NCBI RefSeq assembly: GCF_039543505.1
Contig: NZ_BAABJW010000001.1
Span: 992,001-1,056,000, forward strand
DNA from: Litoribaculum gwangyangense
GTDB taxonomy: Bacteria; Bacteroidota; Bacteroidia; Flavobacteriales; Flavobacteriaceae
Reading direction: 5' to 3'
Length of the DNA: 64,000 nucleotides
Shown here: positions 41,409 through 49,759 of the stretch, one piece after another
How positions within the stretch are numbered: the first letter of the stretch is position 1
Layout: each line of letters starts with the position of its first letter
Translations under genes and position numbers: made by a program
Notes under the pieces: generated by a model
What the model was told of the DNA's origin: nothing
Database searches by the model: none
The model's input: only the letters and a program-made list of their open reading frames with translations

Positions 41409-41490
41409 GCGGGCGTGGTGGAATTGGTAGACACGCTAGACTTAGGATCTAGTGCCGCGAGGTGTGGGAGTTCGAGTCTCCCCGCCCGCA
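41409..41490 (+). tRNA. tRNA-Leu (anticodon TAG), CCA not encoded
   Basis: 82 bases. The acceptor GCGGGCG (41409-41415) pairs with CGCCCGC (41483-41489); the discriminator is A and the genome continues CTG, so CCA must be added afterwards. The anticodon stem CTAGA/TCTAG holds TAG at 41443-41445. The long variable arm is that of a class II tRNA. Confidence 0.96.
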
Positions 41491-41501
41491 CTGCAAAGGA
41501 A

Positions 41502-41529
41502 AAGCCGACTTATTAAAGTTGGCTTTTTT
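41502..41529 (+). terminator. Terminator after tRNA-Leu
   Basis: AAGCCGACTT (41502-41511) and AAGTTGGCTT (41516-41525) make a 10-base stem with one G-T pair and a 4-base loop, followed by T. Confidence 0.82.
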
Positions 41530-41761
41530 ATTTGATGTGTTACATAGGGAATTCTTTAGTTATATTTGAATTCAATTTTAAATCGATTAGTAACAATTTA
41601 GCGCTTCTCACTAATAACCAAAAGATAATTTTTCTGCTATTAATTTCAAATTAAGCATTAAATTAGAACACCGAAATTTTAAATAAGTTGTTTGCTTTGT
41701 ATAGATAACATATAAAGGGCAAAACATTTTTAACGAATCATAAATCAATAAGCAAAAGTTA

Positions 41762-42964
41762 ATGAAAAAACTATTTCATATTAGAGGAAAAATTCAAAAC
41801 TATGCTTGGGGAGGTACAGAGTTTATACCTACCCTGTTGGGAGAAAAAATCACAGAAGATAAATGTGCTGAATATTGGCTGGGGGCCCACGAAAACGCCA
41901 CTTCGATAATACAAATTAATAATGAATTTGAACCATTGAATTCATTTTTGAAAACTGATTTAAATGAAAAACTAGGTTCTAAAATAGCCAATAAATTCGG
42001 GAGATTACCCTTTTTATTCAAAGTTTTAGATGTAAAGGATATGTTATCGATACAGGTACATCCAACAAAAATAGAAGCAGAAAAAGGTTACAAGAGAGAG
42101 AATGAGGAGGGAATTCCTTTAAATGCACCTTACAGAAATTATAAGGATGACAACCATAAACCTGAAATTATGGTAGCGTTGAGTGAATTCTGGTTATTAC
42201 ATGGGTTTTTATCTGAAGAAAAGTTAAAAAAAGTTTTAAAAGGCATTCCAGAATTTCATTCGTTAATTTCTGTTTTTGAAAAAGAAGGCTATTATGGTCT
42301 ATACAAATTTGTCATGATGCAGACTCAGGACACAACAAATAAAGTATTGCAGCCATTACTTGATAGGATTTTGCCACTTTATAAAGCTGGAAAATTAAGG
42401 AAGTCTAGCCCCGATTATTGGGCAGCTAAAGCTGTAGATGCCAGTGAAAACTCATCTAATTTCGACAAAGGTATTTATTCCATCTATTTTTTTAACATCG
42501 TAAAAGTGAATACAGGAGAAGCGGTTTTTCAAGATGCAGGAATTCCTCACGCCTATTTGGAAGGCCAAAATATGGAGCTTATGGCAAATTCTGATAACGT
42601 ATTACGTGGTGGCCTAACACCAAAACATGTTGATGTACCAGAGTTATTAAAACACACCAAGTTTGAACCTACCATTCCCAATATTATGAAAGGAGAATTA
42701 CAAGATGATGGTGTGGAACGTATTTATAAAAGTCCAGCTCCAGATTTTGAATTGAGCCAAATACGTTTGGATAAGCACCAAGAATACAAATCAACATCAA
42801 AAACAGCACAAATATTGATAGTTATTGAAGGCGAAGCAACAATCCAGGAAAATAGTTCTACTATAAAACTTAAAAAAGGTGAATCGGCCTTTTTGGTTGC
42901 GAATGCAAAATACAATGTAACAACAAACTCAACAGCGATACTTTACAAAGCCACAGCTCCATAA
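41762..42964 (+). CDS. manA: Mannose-6-phosphate isomerase, class I
   Basis: 400 residues. The Zn-binding pattern of type I phosphomannose isomerases is present: IQVHPTK (Gln/His), NHKPEIM (Glu) and GIPHAYLEGQNMELMANSDNVLRGGLT (His and the catalytic Arg region). The N-terminal MKKLFHIRGKIQNYAWGGTEFIP and the C-terminal cupin (IEGEATIQE, KKGESAFLV) complete the fold. It interconverts fructose-6-phosphate and mannose-6-phosphate for glycan synthesis or mannose use. A 230-base non-coding region precedes it; it converges on the sugar-acid operon. Confidence 0.92.
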   Translation: MKKLFHIRGKIQNYAWGGTEFIPTLLGEKITEDKCAEYWLGAHENATSIIQINNEFEPLNSFLKTDLNEKLGSKIANKFGRLPFLFKVLDVKDMLSIQVHPTKIEAEKGYKRENEEGIPLNAPYRNYKDDNHKPEIMVALSEFWLLHGFLSEEKLKKVLKGIPEFHSLISVFEKEGYYGLYKFVMMQTQDTTNKVLQPLLDRILPLYKAGKLRKSSPDYWAAKAVDASENSSNFDKGIYSIYFFNIVKVNTGEAVFQDAGIPHAYLEGQNMELMANSDNVLRGGLTPKHVDVPELLKHTKFEPTIPNIMKGELQDDGVERIYKSPAPDFELSQIRLDKHQEYKSTSKTAQILIVIEGEATIQENSSTIKLKKGESAFLVANAKYNVTTNSTAILYKATAP

Positions 42965-43006
42965 TAAACCATAAAAGGTCTAATTCCATTGTTATATGTT
43001 AAAAAA

Positions 43007-44035
43007 TCAATTGATTTTTATGGGGAGCCCCGTTTCATTCGATTCGTATATAGCCTCTTGCACCATAATATTATCTAAATATGCTTGAACATCGGTTTCA
43101 AATGGAGCACCGGATCGTAAACAATCAATAAAATGCTTTTGAGTATTGTAAACACAATCCCCTGCAAAGTTTATTTTCTCAAAAGGGTAATCGTGTTTTG
43201 TTTCTTTTTCCCCAAGGAGTTGTATGGTAATAGTGCCATCGTCAAATAAACGTATGGTGCCTTTATTGCCTTCTATCCAAATACCGCCAAAGGTTAATCG
43301 TGGGTCATCAGCCGTATTTTCATTAAAACGGTTAGCATCCAAAAAACCTAAAACGCCATTTTTAAATTCGAAATTAACCCAGGCAAAATCTTCACCTTTT
43401 ATGTTGGAATTTAACGTTTTCAATTTGGAATATACTTGTGAGATATCTCCAATTAAATATCTAAATACATCAATAAAATGAACGCCGGTTTCATATATTA
43501 AAAGTTGTGGCATTTCTCTAAAATAGGGTTGACGGTTCATATAGGCATCTTCTTGCCAGCCATCGCCCATGCGCATACGTAAGTTTATTGTATGCAATTT
43601 GTGCCCGATTATATTCTGGTTTAAAAGCTTTTTTATTTCGCGATGCCAAGGCTGAAAACGGAAATTTTCATGCACCATCATTCTAACATGAGAGTTTTTT
43701 ATGGCTTTTGCCAAAGCCATAGATTCTTCGTAAGTAGGTGCCAAAGGTTTTTGGCATATAATAGCTACCCCATGTTTTATAGCGATTCTGCAAAAATCGG
43801 TATGGGTTTCTGGCGGTGTAATAATATCAACAAAATCGGGCTTTTCTGAAATAAGCATAGTTTCAAAGTCATCATAAGCTTTTAGAATATTGAACTGCTT
43901 ACATATGGCTTCCGCTTTTTCTAACCTTCTACTAGAAACAGCTACAATATCAACATTTTCTAAACGATTCCAAGCTTCATATTGAAACTGACTGAAATAA
44001 CCTGTGCCAACGGCAACACCTCTAAGTTTTTCCAT
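43007..44035 (-). CDS. Gfo/Idh/MocA-family sugar oxidoreductase
   Basis: 342 residues. A Rossmann domain starts GVAVGTGYFSQF (G-x-G-x-x-x), followed by CQKPLAPTYEES, the E/Q-K-P motif with the catalytic Lys, and a C-terminal sheet with YETGVHFIDVFRYL (the His of the family). It is NAD(P)-dependent and would oxidise a sugar or sugar-derived alcohol, giving a lactone or keto product. It ends a five-gene minus-strand operon (48420 to 43007), one base after the MFS gene. Apiose-type dehydrogenases are in this superfamily, but a substrate cannot be named. Confidence 0.85.
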   Translation of the reverse strand: MEKLRGVAVGTGYFSQFQYEAWNRLENVDIVAVSSRRLEKAEAICKQFNILKAYDDFETMLISEKPDFVDIITPPETHTDFCRIAIKHGVAIICQKPLAPTYEESMALAKAIKNSHVRMMVHENFRFQPWHREIKKLLNQNIIGHKLHTINLRMRMGDGWQEDAYMNRQPYFREMPQLLIYETGVHFIDVFRYLIGDISQVYSKLKTLNSNIKGEDFAWVNFEFKNGVLGFLDANRFNENTADDPRLTFGGIWIEGNKGTIRLFDDGTITIQLLGEKETKHDYPFEKINFAGDCVYNTQKHFIDCLRSGAPFETDVQAYLDNIMVQEAIYESNETGLPIKIN

Positions 44036-44036
44036 A

Positions 44037-45305
44037 TTAATATTCCGAAAAATGTTTATGTGGTTTCATATTATACCAAATTGCGATGGCTATAATATTT
44101 AAAATAGCACCAACAACAAAAAATAAGTTGGTATTTCCTGTCCAGTCTAATAAATAAGGAAAAACAAGAGCAGTAATAAATGCTCCAATATTTCCTGCCA
44201 TATTCATGGTGCCCGAAACGGCTCCAGAGTGTTCTTTGCCAATATCGGCGCAAAAAGCCCAAGACGATGGTAAAGTCATATCAGCTCCAAAAATAGCCAT
44301 ACTTAAAAATAGAATAGCACCTAGGGCTGTACTCATATAAATACTTCCAATTAACCCAGCGGCTGCTAAGGTAAACCCAATGGCGGCTGGTAATATACGT
44401 GATTTTGCCCAATTTCCTTTTTTGAAAATATTGTCGCTCAAAGCACCAGAAAACCAGTTGCCAAAGGCACCAAAAACAAGAGGGATTGCAGTGTAGAATC
44501 CTGCCTCAATGGTATCTAAATTATATTCGCTTTTCACATGCGGGAATAACCATGTAAGTGCAAAGAAAAAGGTAAAATTACTACAGAAATATTGACCCAT
44601 AGCTAGCCACATGTTCTTTGATTTTAAAAGCGCAGCAAAATTTATTTTTTCTTTAGCAACATCTGTTTCTTTTTCTTGTCTGTTTTCTAAAATAAAGTCT
44701 TTTTCTTCTTTAGAAAGAGCTTTGTGGTTTTCTGGGTTATCTCTAAATAACATATACCAGGCTATGGCCCATAATATTCCAACTACTCCCATGATTAGAA
44801 AGGAAGTTCGCCAGCCAAAACTATCTATTAACCAAACCACTAGTGGTAAAGCAAAAGCGGCCCCTAACCTGGAGCCAGAAAAATTAACACCGGTAACAAT
44901 GCCTCGTTCTTGTAGAGGGATCCAATTATAAACGGCTCTTGTCATACCAGGAAATGCGCCAGCTTCACCAGCGCCAAATAGGAATCGAACAATTAAAAGT
45001 GATAAGAAATTCCATGCATACCCTGTTAATGCTGTAAATAATGACCAAATGGTAACAATGCTAGCCAACACTTTTCTTGGGCCTAAGCGATCGGCAAGCA
45101 TTCCAGAAGGCGTCTGAAAAAAAGCATAACCAAGAGAAAATATGGCTAAAACCCAACCCATTTGTTTGTCGCTTAAATTCAAAGCCTCAGAAATAGGGTC
45201 TTTGGCAACAGAAACACAAATACGATCTATATATAATAAAAGTGCTAACAAAAAGGTGCCGCCTACCATAAGGTAACGTTTCGGGAAATAGCTATTTTTT
45301 TTCAT
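44037..45305 (-). CDS. MFS transporter, sugar-acid/anion:cation symporter type
   Basis: 422 residues and about twelve membrane segments. The signature YIDRICVSVAKDPISEALNLS at the N-terminus and GMLADRLGPRKVL in loop 2-3 match the ACS family (hexuronate, glucarate, tartrate and related carriers), and FLFGAGEAGAFPGMTRAVYNWIPLQERG is the conserved helix 4 region. It probably imports the acid sugar that the neighbouring enzymes degrade. It overlaps the kinase gene by 4 bases. Confidence 0.88.
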   Translation of the reverse strand: MKKNSYFPKRYLMVGGTFLLALLLYIDRICVSVAKDPISEALNLSDKQMGWVLAIFSLGYAFFQTPSGMLADRLGPRKVLASIVTIWSLFTALTGYAWNFLSLLIVRFLFGAGEAGAFPGMTRAVYNWIPLQERGIVTGVNFSGSRLGAAFALPLVVWLIDSFGWRTSFLIMGVVGILWAIAWYMLFRDNPENHKALSKEEKDFILENRQEKETDVAKEKINFAALLKSKNMWLAMGQYFCSNFTFFFALTWLFPHVKSEYNLDTIEAGFYTAIPLVFGAFGNWFSGALSDNIFKKGNWAKSRILPAAIGFTLAAAGLIGSIYMSTALGAILFLSMAIFGADMTLPSSWAFCADIGKEHSGAVSGTMNMAGNIGAFITALVFPYLLDWTGNTNLFFVVGAILNIIAIAIWYNMKPHKHFSEY

Positions 45306-46690
45306 TTTAGTAATGTGGTTAGTTGGTATAATGCATTGTTGTCGCCTACATTCCCAGGGAATATAATATAGGGCATATTGGGAAATTTGGTTTCGTTACC
45401 CAATTGCCAAACGGGTACGCCTTTTAGTACTTGCCCTAAAACTTTTGCACGTTTTACGTTCAAACCTTTAGTTGCTATATCACTAGATGTAATGCCGCCT
45501 TTGGCTACCATATATCTTGGTTGTACTTTAAGTTGTTTTATGATTGAAATTAATCCGTTTGAAACACGGTTTACAATTGCGAGACTTTCAGCTTTTGTTT
45601 GGCCTTTTATAAGAGTTCTGCTAGTGTATAACACAACATCGTGATGTGTTTTGATATAATGATTTACTTGTTCTAAAAGAAGGTTAATATCTTTTTCAAA
45701 AAGCAAATCATTTTGTACGTTCGTTACGTCTAATTCTAAAAAAACAGCATTGGATTTTTCTTTTAGCAACTGAAGTTGTGCTGTTGTTTTTGGTACATAT
45801 GAACCAATAACAACCAAAGCACCAGTTTCTTTATTTGAATTACTTATAATATCAGTTTTAGAAAGGCAGCCTTTAACTTCAATACCTGAAATGGCATTTA
45901 CAAAGGAAGCTGCTGTTCTAAAAAGAAAAGGGATGTTGCTTTTTAAAAGGGCTAAAGCGGCAATTTGTAAATCAGAATAAGAGGTTGCATTTACAATGAT
46001 ATGCGAACAGTCTGAATTCTTTATAATGGAAATAATATTTTCTACAGAATGGGTGCGCAATGATTCGATAGATAAGCTTATTATCTTTTTTGAGTTTATT
46101 TTACCATCATATTTCTCAATAATCCAGTCTTTTAAATTTGAATTTTTATATCCAAAAGTAAGGTCTTTTGCAAAAGGTGTTTCTCCGGCGGGAATAAAAT
46201 CATCACCTTCCTTAACAAAATGAGTATCGTTGTAAGTGTATCGACCTCCTTCAAAAAAAGCAGGAGCTACAATATGTTTAGCGGTTTTAATGTTTAATCC
46301 TTTTGCCAAAGCTTCAACCTCATTAGGGTAATGACCACGTAATGTAGAATCTCCTCTGCTTACTACCAAAAGGTGTTTGTTGTGTTTTTTTGAAAGCCTC
46401 ACTAACCGTTTGCCAATGAGCTCCCCTAAAGCATTTGCTTCCTCGATTTGTAAACTCCTCGAATTAGTTAAAATAAAGAAAATAGGGCTGTTTATAATCT
46501 CATTTTCAAGTATTGATGTCTCCCAATTTGTAACCACAGGCACATTATAAACCGTTTGGGTTCCGGTTGGGTCGTCGTCTAAAATAACAATGGTTTTGGG
46601 ATGTTCTTTAAGTTCTTGGCGTATGGTGTCTAGGTGACCTTCTAGCTGGTTGCCTTCAATTATAGATTTTATTATAACGTCTTTCAACAT
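45302..46690 (-). CDS. DUF1537 four-carbon acid-sugar kinase
   Basis: 462 residues. The N-terminal DUF1537 signature is IVILDDDPTGTQTVYNVPV (about 34-52), with ILTNSRSL, VVSRGDSTLRGHYPNEV and, in the nucleotide-binding C-terminal half, VVIGSYVPKT, VLYTSRTLIKGQ, KGGITSSDIATKGL, VWQLG and PNMPYIIFPGNVGD. Characterised members phosphorylate D-threonate, D-erythronate, 3-oxo-tetronate or 3-oxo-isoapionate. Here the neighbours are a PF00180-type dehydrogenase and a cyclase-family hydrolase; no PdxA2 or class II aldolase is visible. It is followed by the MFS gene with a 4-base overlap. Confidence 0.88.
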   Translation of the reverse strand: MLKDVIIKSIIEGNQLEGHLDTIRQELKEHPKTIVILDDDPTGTQTVYNVPVVTNWETSILENEIINSPIFFILTNSRSLQIEEANALGELIGKRLVRLSKKHNKHLLVVSRGDSTLRGHYPNEVEALAKGLNIKTAKHIVAPAFFEGGRYTYNDTHFVKEGDDFIPAGETPFAKDLTFGYKNSNLKDWIIEKYDGKINSKKIISLSIESLRTHSVENIISIIKNSDCSHIIVNATSYSDLQIAALALLKSNIPFLFRTAASFVNAISGIEVKGCLSKTDIISNSNKETGALVVIGSYVPKTTAQLQLLKEKSNAVFLELDVTNVQNDLLFEKDINLLLEQVNHYIKTHHDVVLYTSRTLIKGQTKAESLAIVNRVSNGLISIIKQLKVQPRYMVAKGGITSSDIATKGLNVKRAKVLGQVLKGVPVWQLGNETKFPNMPYIIFPGNVGDNNALYQLTTLLK

Positions 46691-46696
46691 AAAGTT

Positions 46697-47335
46697 TTAG
46701 TCTTCAAGGGCAATAACTCTTGATGGTGCACCATCACCACCTTCAATCTTTAAAGGAAGGGCAATTAAGGTTACTTTTGGCAGTGATATAAGCTCTAAAT
46801 TACAAAGGCCCTCAACAATAATAATATCATTCTTCATCAAGATATTGTGAATCTCGGTTACCTCTTCAATATTATTTACATCGGCTACTGAGGGAGGTTC
46901 AACACCTAGAATATTCACTTTATTTTTTCCCAGCCAGTTTGCTAGATCTCTGCCTATTCTTGGTAAATCATCACGATATGCTGGTGTTCCTATTTTTTTA
47001 CTCCATCCGGTGTGCAATATAATACTTTCACCAGCTTTAAATTTTTTGGCGATGCCATCTAAATGTGAAATTTTAATTTCGTCCTTAGGTTTTAAATGTT
47101 GTAAATCTATAATCCATGCTTTAGATATAAGCCGGTTTAGTGGTAACTCATCAATAGTTTGTTCATTAACTTCAAAATGCAAAGGGGCATCCATATGGGT
47201 GCCGCTATGTGAGTATAAATGAAGTGTTGTAGCATTCCATCCATCAACCGACAATATTTTGGCAGGTTCAATAGAAACACCACCCATCTTATTATTGATG
47301 GGCAGCGTTAAATCTATTATTTTTTTGTTGTGCAT
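46697..47335 (-). CDS. Cyclase-family metal hydrolase of the sugar-acid operon
   Basis: 212 residues. The metal-binding signature HSGTHMDAPLHFE lies near 43-55, together with IIDLTLPIN at the N-terminus, an HTGWSKKIGT segment and GVEPPSVAD. This is the kynurenine-formamidase/cyclase fold. It is a second copy of the family in the window, shorter than the one at 25645 and clearly different. In this operon it may open a lactone or remove an acyl group from the imported compound. It lies 5 bases after the dehydrogenase and 6 before the kinase. Confidence 0.83.
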   Translation of the reverse strand: MHNKKIIDLTLPINNKMGGVSIEPAKILSVDGWNATTLHLYSHSGTHMDAPLHFEVNEQTIDELPLNRLISKAWIIDLQHLKPKDEIKISHLDGIAKKFKAGESIILHTGWSKKIGTPAYRDDLPRIGRDLANWLGKNKVNILGVEPPSVADVNNIEEVTEIHNILMKNDIIIVEGLCNLELISLPKVTLIALPLKIEGGDGAPSRVIALED

Positions 47336-47340
47336 GTATT

Positions 47341-48420
47341 TTAGGCGGTCACAAGTTTTTTAGCTTCTATATGTTTTATAATACGGTTAGCAATGTCTGA
47401 TGTAGATGCATTTCCACCTAAATCAACCGTTAGATTTCCTTCAGCAGTTGTAGCTTCTATACCAGCAACAATATCATTCGCTGCCTCGGTTTCTCCTAAA
47501 TGATCTAGCATAATGGCCGCTGACCAAATTTGACCAATTGGATTCGCTATATTTTTACCTGCTATATCTGGAGCAGATCCATGAATAGGTTCAAACATGG
47601 ATGGGAAATCTTTTTCAGGATTAATATTTCCGCTTCCTCCAAGACCTAAGCTTCCCATAATGGCGCCGCCTAAATCTGATAAAATATCACCAAAAAGGTT
47701 TGTAGTTAATATAACATCAAATACTTCAGGGCGGAGCACAAAACTCGCAGATGCATTATCAATATACATTTTACTAAACTCAACATCAGGATATTGTTCT
47801 GCAACTTCAGCTATCACTCTATCCCAATAAGCTAAACTGTTAATTAAAGTATTAGATTTTGTTACATTAGTAACTTTTTTTCTGCGTTTTCTAGCCAGTT
47901 GAAATGAGTAGTGGGCAATACGTTCAATACCAAAACGTGTAAAAACACTTGTATCTGTTGCAAAGCCATGCGCATCATCTGCGTAAAATGTTTTACCACT
48001 TTGTACAAACTCACCTTCGTTGTTTTCTCTTACTACCACAAAATCGATATCTTTTTCGGTTTTAGTTCTTAACGGGCTTTTTAGACCAGAAAACAATTTT
48101 ACCGGGCGGTAATTCACATATTGTTTTAATTCTGTTCTTACTTTAAAAGTGTAATCTCTTGCAGGAAGGGTATCATCAATTTCTGGTAAACCAACAGCAC
48201 CAAAATAAATGGCATCGAATTTTTTTAAGGTTTCTATGGCGTCATCAGACATAAATTTTCCATGGTCTCTATAATAACCTGCTCCAAAAGGGAAAGATTG
48301 CTTTTCAATATTAAAACCATGTTTTTTTGCTATGGCATCTAAAACCGAAACACCAGCAGGTACAATTTCTGCACCAATTCCATCGCCGTTTACTACAGCT
48401 ATTTTGTACGTTTTACTCAT
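47341..48420 (-). CDS. Isocitrate/isopropylmalate-type decarboxylating dehydrogenase (tartrate/D-malate-like)
   Basis: 359 residues. Family motifs: VVNGDGIGAEIVPAGV at the start, YFGAVGLPEIDD, the substrate region VRTELKQYVNYRPVKL, VVVRENNEGEF, the Asp ligands in TTNLFGDILSDLGGAIMGSLGL, and the NAD loop FEPIHGSAPDIAGKNIANP. Relatives oxidatively decarboxylate tartrate, D-malate or isopropylmalate. Leucine enzymes (leuC, leuD) are absent here, and the sugar-acid context makes a catabolic tetronate-type substrate likely. It is the first gene of the operon, facing the LacI regulator. Confidence 0.85.
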   Translation of the reverse strand: MSKTYKIAVVNGDGIGAEIVPAGVSVLDAIAKKHGFNIEKQSFPFGAGYYRDHGKFMSDDAIETLKKFDAIYFGAVGLPEIDDTLPARDYTFKVRTELKQYVNYRPVKLFSGLKSPLRTKTEKDIDFVVVRENNEGEFVQSGKTFYADDAHGFATDTSVFTRFGIERIAHYSFQLARKRRKKVTNVTKSNTLINSLAYWDRVIAEVAEQYPDVEFSKMYIDNASASFVLRPEVFDVILTTNLFGDILSDLGGAIMGSLGLGGSGNINPEKDFPSMFEPIHGSAPDIAGKNIANPIGQIWSAAIMLDHLGETEAANDIVAGIEATTAEGNLTVDLGGNASTSDIANRIIKHIEAKKLVTA

Positions 48421-48456
48421 TATAAATTAGATTGTATTATTAGATATAATTATAAT

Positions 48457-48474
48457 TTGCACAAATTTGCACAT
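48457..48474. promoter_or_regulatory. Paired LacI-type half-operators, operon side
   Basis: TTGCACAA (48457-48464) and TTGCACAT (48467-48474), 10 bases apart start to start, lie in the leader of the minus-strand operon. They are degenerate relatives of the perfect TTGCGCAA palindromes on the regulator side. They fall downstream of the predicted operon promoter, so a bound regulator would block transcription. Confidence 0.5.
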
Positions 48475-48514
48475 ATTATAACTGTATATTTATTAAAATT
48501 TACTTTAATATTGA

Positions 48515-48522
48515 CAAATATA
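48515..48522 (-). promoter_or_regulatory. -7 element of the sugar-acid operon promoter
   Basis: On the minus strand this reads TATATTTG, an exact TAnnTTTG. Transcription would begin near 48508 and give a leader of almost 90 bases containing the half-operators. I cannot find a convincing -33 TTG at normal spacing, so confidence is moderate; activation by a regulator would explain that. Confidence 0.45.
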
Positions 48523-48524
48523 TG

Positions 48525-48532
48525 TAACTTTG
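48525..48532 (+). promoter_or_regulatory. -7 element of the LacI regulator promoter
   Basis: TAACTTTG fits TAnnTTTG. It lies two bases from the opposite-strand element, so the two promoters are back to back and could exclude one another. The start would be near 48539, upstream of the operator pair at 48561-48580. Confidence 0.45.
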
Positions 48533-48560
48533 AAAAGTTATTTTTAAAATATTGAATTTT

Positions 48561-48580
48561 TTGCGCAATAATTTGCGCAA
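48561..48580. promoter_or_regulatory. Paired perfect LacI operators TTGCGCAA, regulator side
   Basis: Two identical 8-base palindromes, TTGCGCAA at 48561-48568 and 48573-48580, are 12 bases apart centre to centre. A central CG in a TTGCGCAA core is the usual LacI/GalR operator form. They lie between the predicted start of transcription and the regulator's start codon, fitting autorepression. Confidence 0.7.
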
Positions 48581-48597
48581 ACTAATAAACTTGAATT

Positions 48598-49644
48598 TTG
48601 GAAGACCAAACTAACTTAACGCATAGCAGGGGTATAACGCTAAAAGATATTGCCGCGGTATTAAATATTTCTATTTCAACGGTTTCTAGAGCGCTTAAGG
48701 GTCATCCAAGAATTAGTTTAACTACACAAAAAAAAGTTAAACAAGTTGCAGAGCGTATGGGGTATCTTTCTTTAGATATGTTGGAAGTGGAAAAGCAAAA
48801 ACTTTCAAATTTAATTGGGGTCATTGTTCCAAAAATAAGTTATCACTTATATGCTATGGCTATAAGTGGGATTGAGCGAATTGCTGAAGAACACGGTATG
48901 CACATTATTGTTTGTCAGTCTAATGAATCCTATGAAAGAGAAAAAAGCTTACTACAAGAATTAATAAATGCTGGTGTAAATGGTGTAATTGTATCTTTAG
49001 CAAGTGAAACAAAAAACTTTTCACATTTTAGCAGGTTGAAAAAAATGGGAATACCATTAGTTTTCTTCAACAGAGATTGTAATGATATCATTACTCATAA
49101 AGTAACTATTGATAATTCAATAGCGGCTTTTGAAGCCGTTGAGCATCTTGTTGAAATTGGATGTAAAAATATCGCATATATAGGGGGTCCAGAGATTTTG
49201 CAAATTAATGCAAATAGAGTTGAAGGCTATAAAGCCGCCATGCGAAAGTACAATCTTGAAATCCCTGAAGGCTATGTCGTATATAGTAATTTTGATAGAG
49301 AAAGTACACTTTCAGCGGCAAGAAAGTTACTTTATGCACCAGTTCACCCCGATGGTATTTTAACATTTAGCGACCAAATTGCAATTAGTGTTATGCTAGC
49401 AGCAAAAGAACGCGGTCTTTCAATACCTGAAGAGTTATCACTTATAGGTTTTAATAACGAACCTGTTGATGAACTTTTAGAGCCTTCTTTGACGAGTATA
49501 GATCAACCGGGGTTTAGAATGGGTGAAGAAGCTGCGCAATTATTGATAAAACAAATAAGGAACCCTAAAGCGCCCTATGAAAAACGGATTTTAAAATCAT
49601 TTTTGGTGGTCCGAAATTCAACAAACAAGAACAGGGTAGCATAA
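48598..49644 (+). CDS. LacI-family regulator of the sugar-acid operon
   Basis: 348 residues, starting at TTG 48598; the HTH begins only 14 residues later (ITLKDIAAVLNISISTVSRALKGHPRIS), so no later start is possible. The hinge GYLSLDMLEVEKQK and ligand domain (LIGVIVPKISYHLYAMAISGIERIAEEHG, then LIGFNNEPVDELLEPSLTSIDQPGFRMGEEAAQLL) are complete. It is divergent from the sugar-acid operon across a control region with paired palindromes, so it most likely represses that operon and itself until a pathway sugar binds. It is a paralogue of the regulator at 14979. Confidence 0.9.
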   Translation: MEDQTNLTHSRGITLKDIAAVLNISISTVSRALKGHPRISLTTQKKVKQVAERMGYLSLDMLEVEKQKLSNLIGVIVPKISYHLYAMAISGIERIAEEHGMHIIVCQSNESYEREKSLLQELINAGVNGVIVSLASETKNFSHFSRLKKMGIPLVFFNRDCNDIITHKVTIDNSIAAFEAVEHLVEIGCKNIAYIGGPEILQINANRVEGYKAAMRKYNLEIPEGYVVYSNFDRESTLSAARKLLYAPVHPDGILTFSDQIAISVMLAAKERGLSIPEELSLIGFNNEPVDELLEPSLTSIDQPGFRMGEEAAQLLIKQIRNPKAPYEKRILKSFLVVRNSTNKNRVA

Positions 49645-49730
49645 TATCAAGCTTTTTAGTTTTAAACAGTTGGTTTGTAACAATTTTTGTGTTAGCAAGT
49701 CTAGTATATATCGACTAAGTCAATAATTTG

Positions 49731-49738
49731 TAACTTTG
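49731..49738 (+). promoter_or_regulatory. -7 element before the GAF protein gene
   Basis: TAACTTTG matches TAnnTTTG. It contains the TTG that would otherwise be read as a start codon at 49736, so the true translation start is the ATG at 49760, about 15 bases after the predicted start of transcription. Confidence 0.45.
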
Positions 49739-49759
49739 TACTATACGCACTACCATATT

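Noticed and set aside
43002..43019. 18-base palindrome AAAAATCAA/TTGATTTTT at the manA/oxidoreductase junction
   Set aside because: It overlaps coding sequence at the 3' end of the oxidoreductase gene and is made almost only of A and T; no loop or clear T-run for a terminator.
49736..49759. Start of the GAF-protein gene at TTG 49736
   Set aside because: The TTG is part of a TAACTTTG promoter element; ATG 49760 is the likely start.
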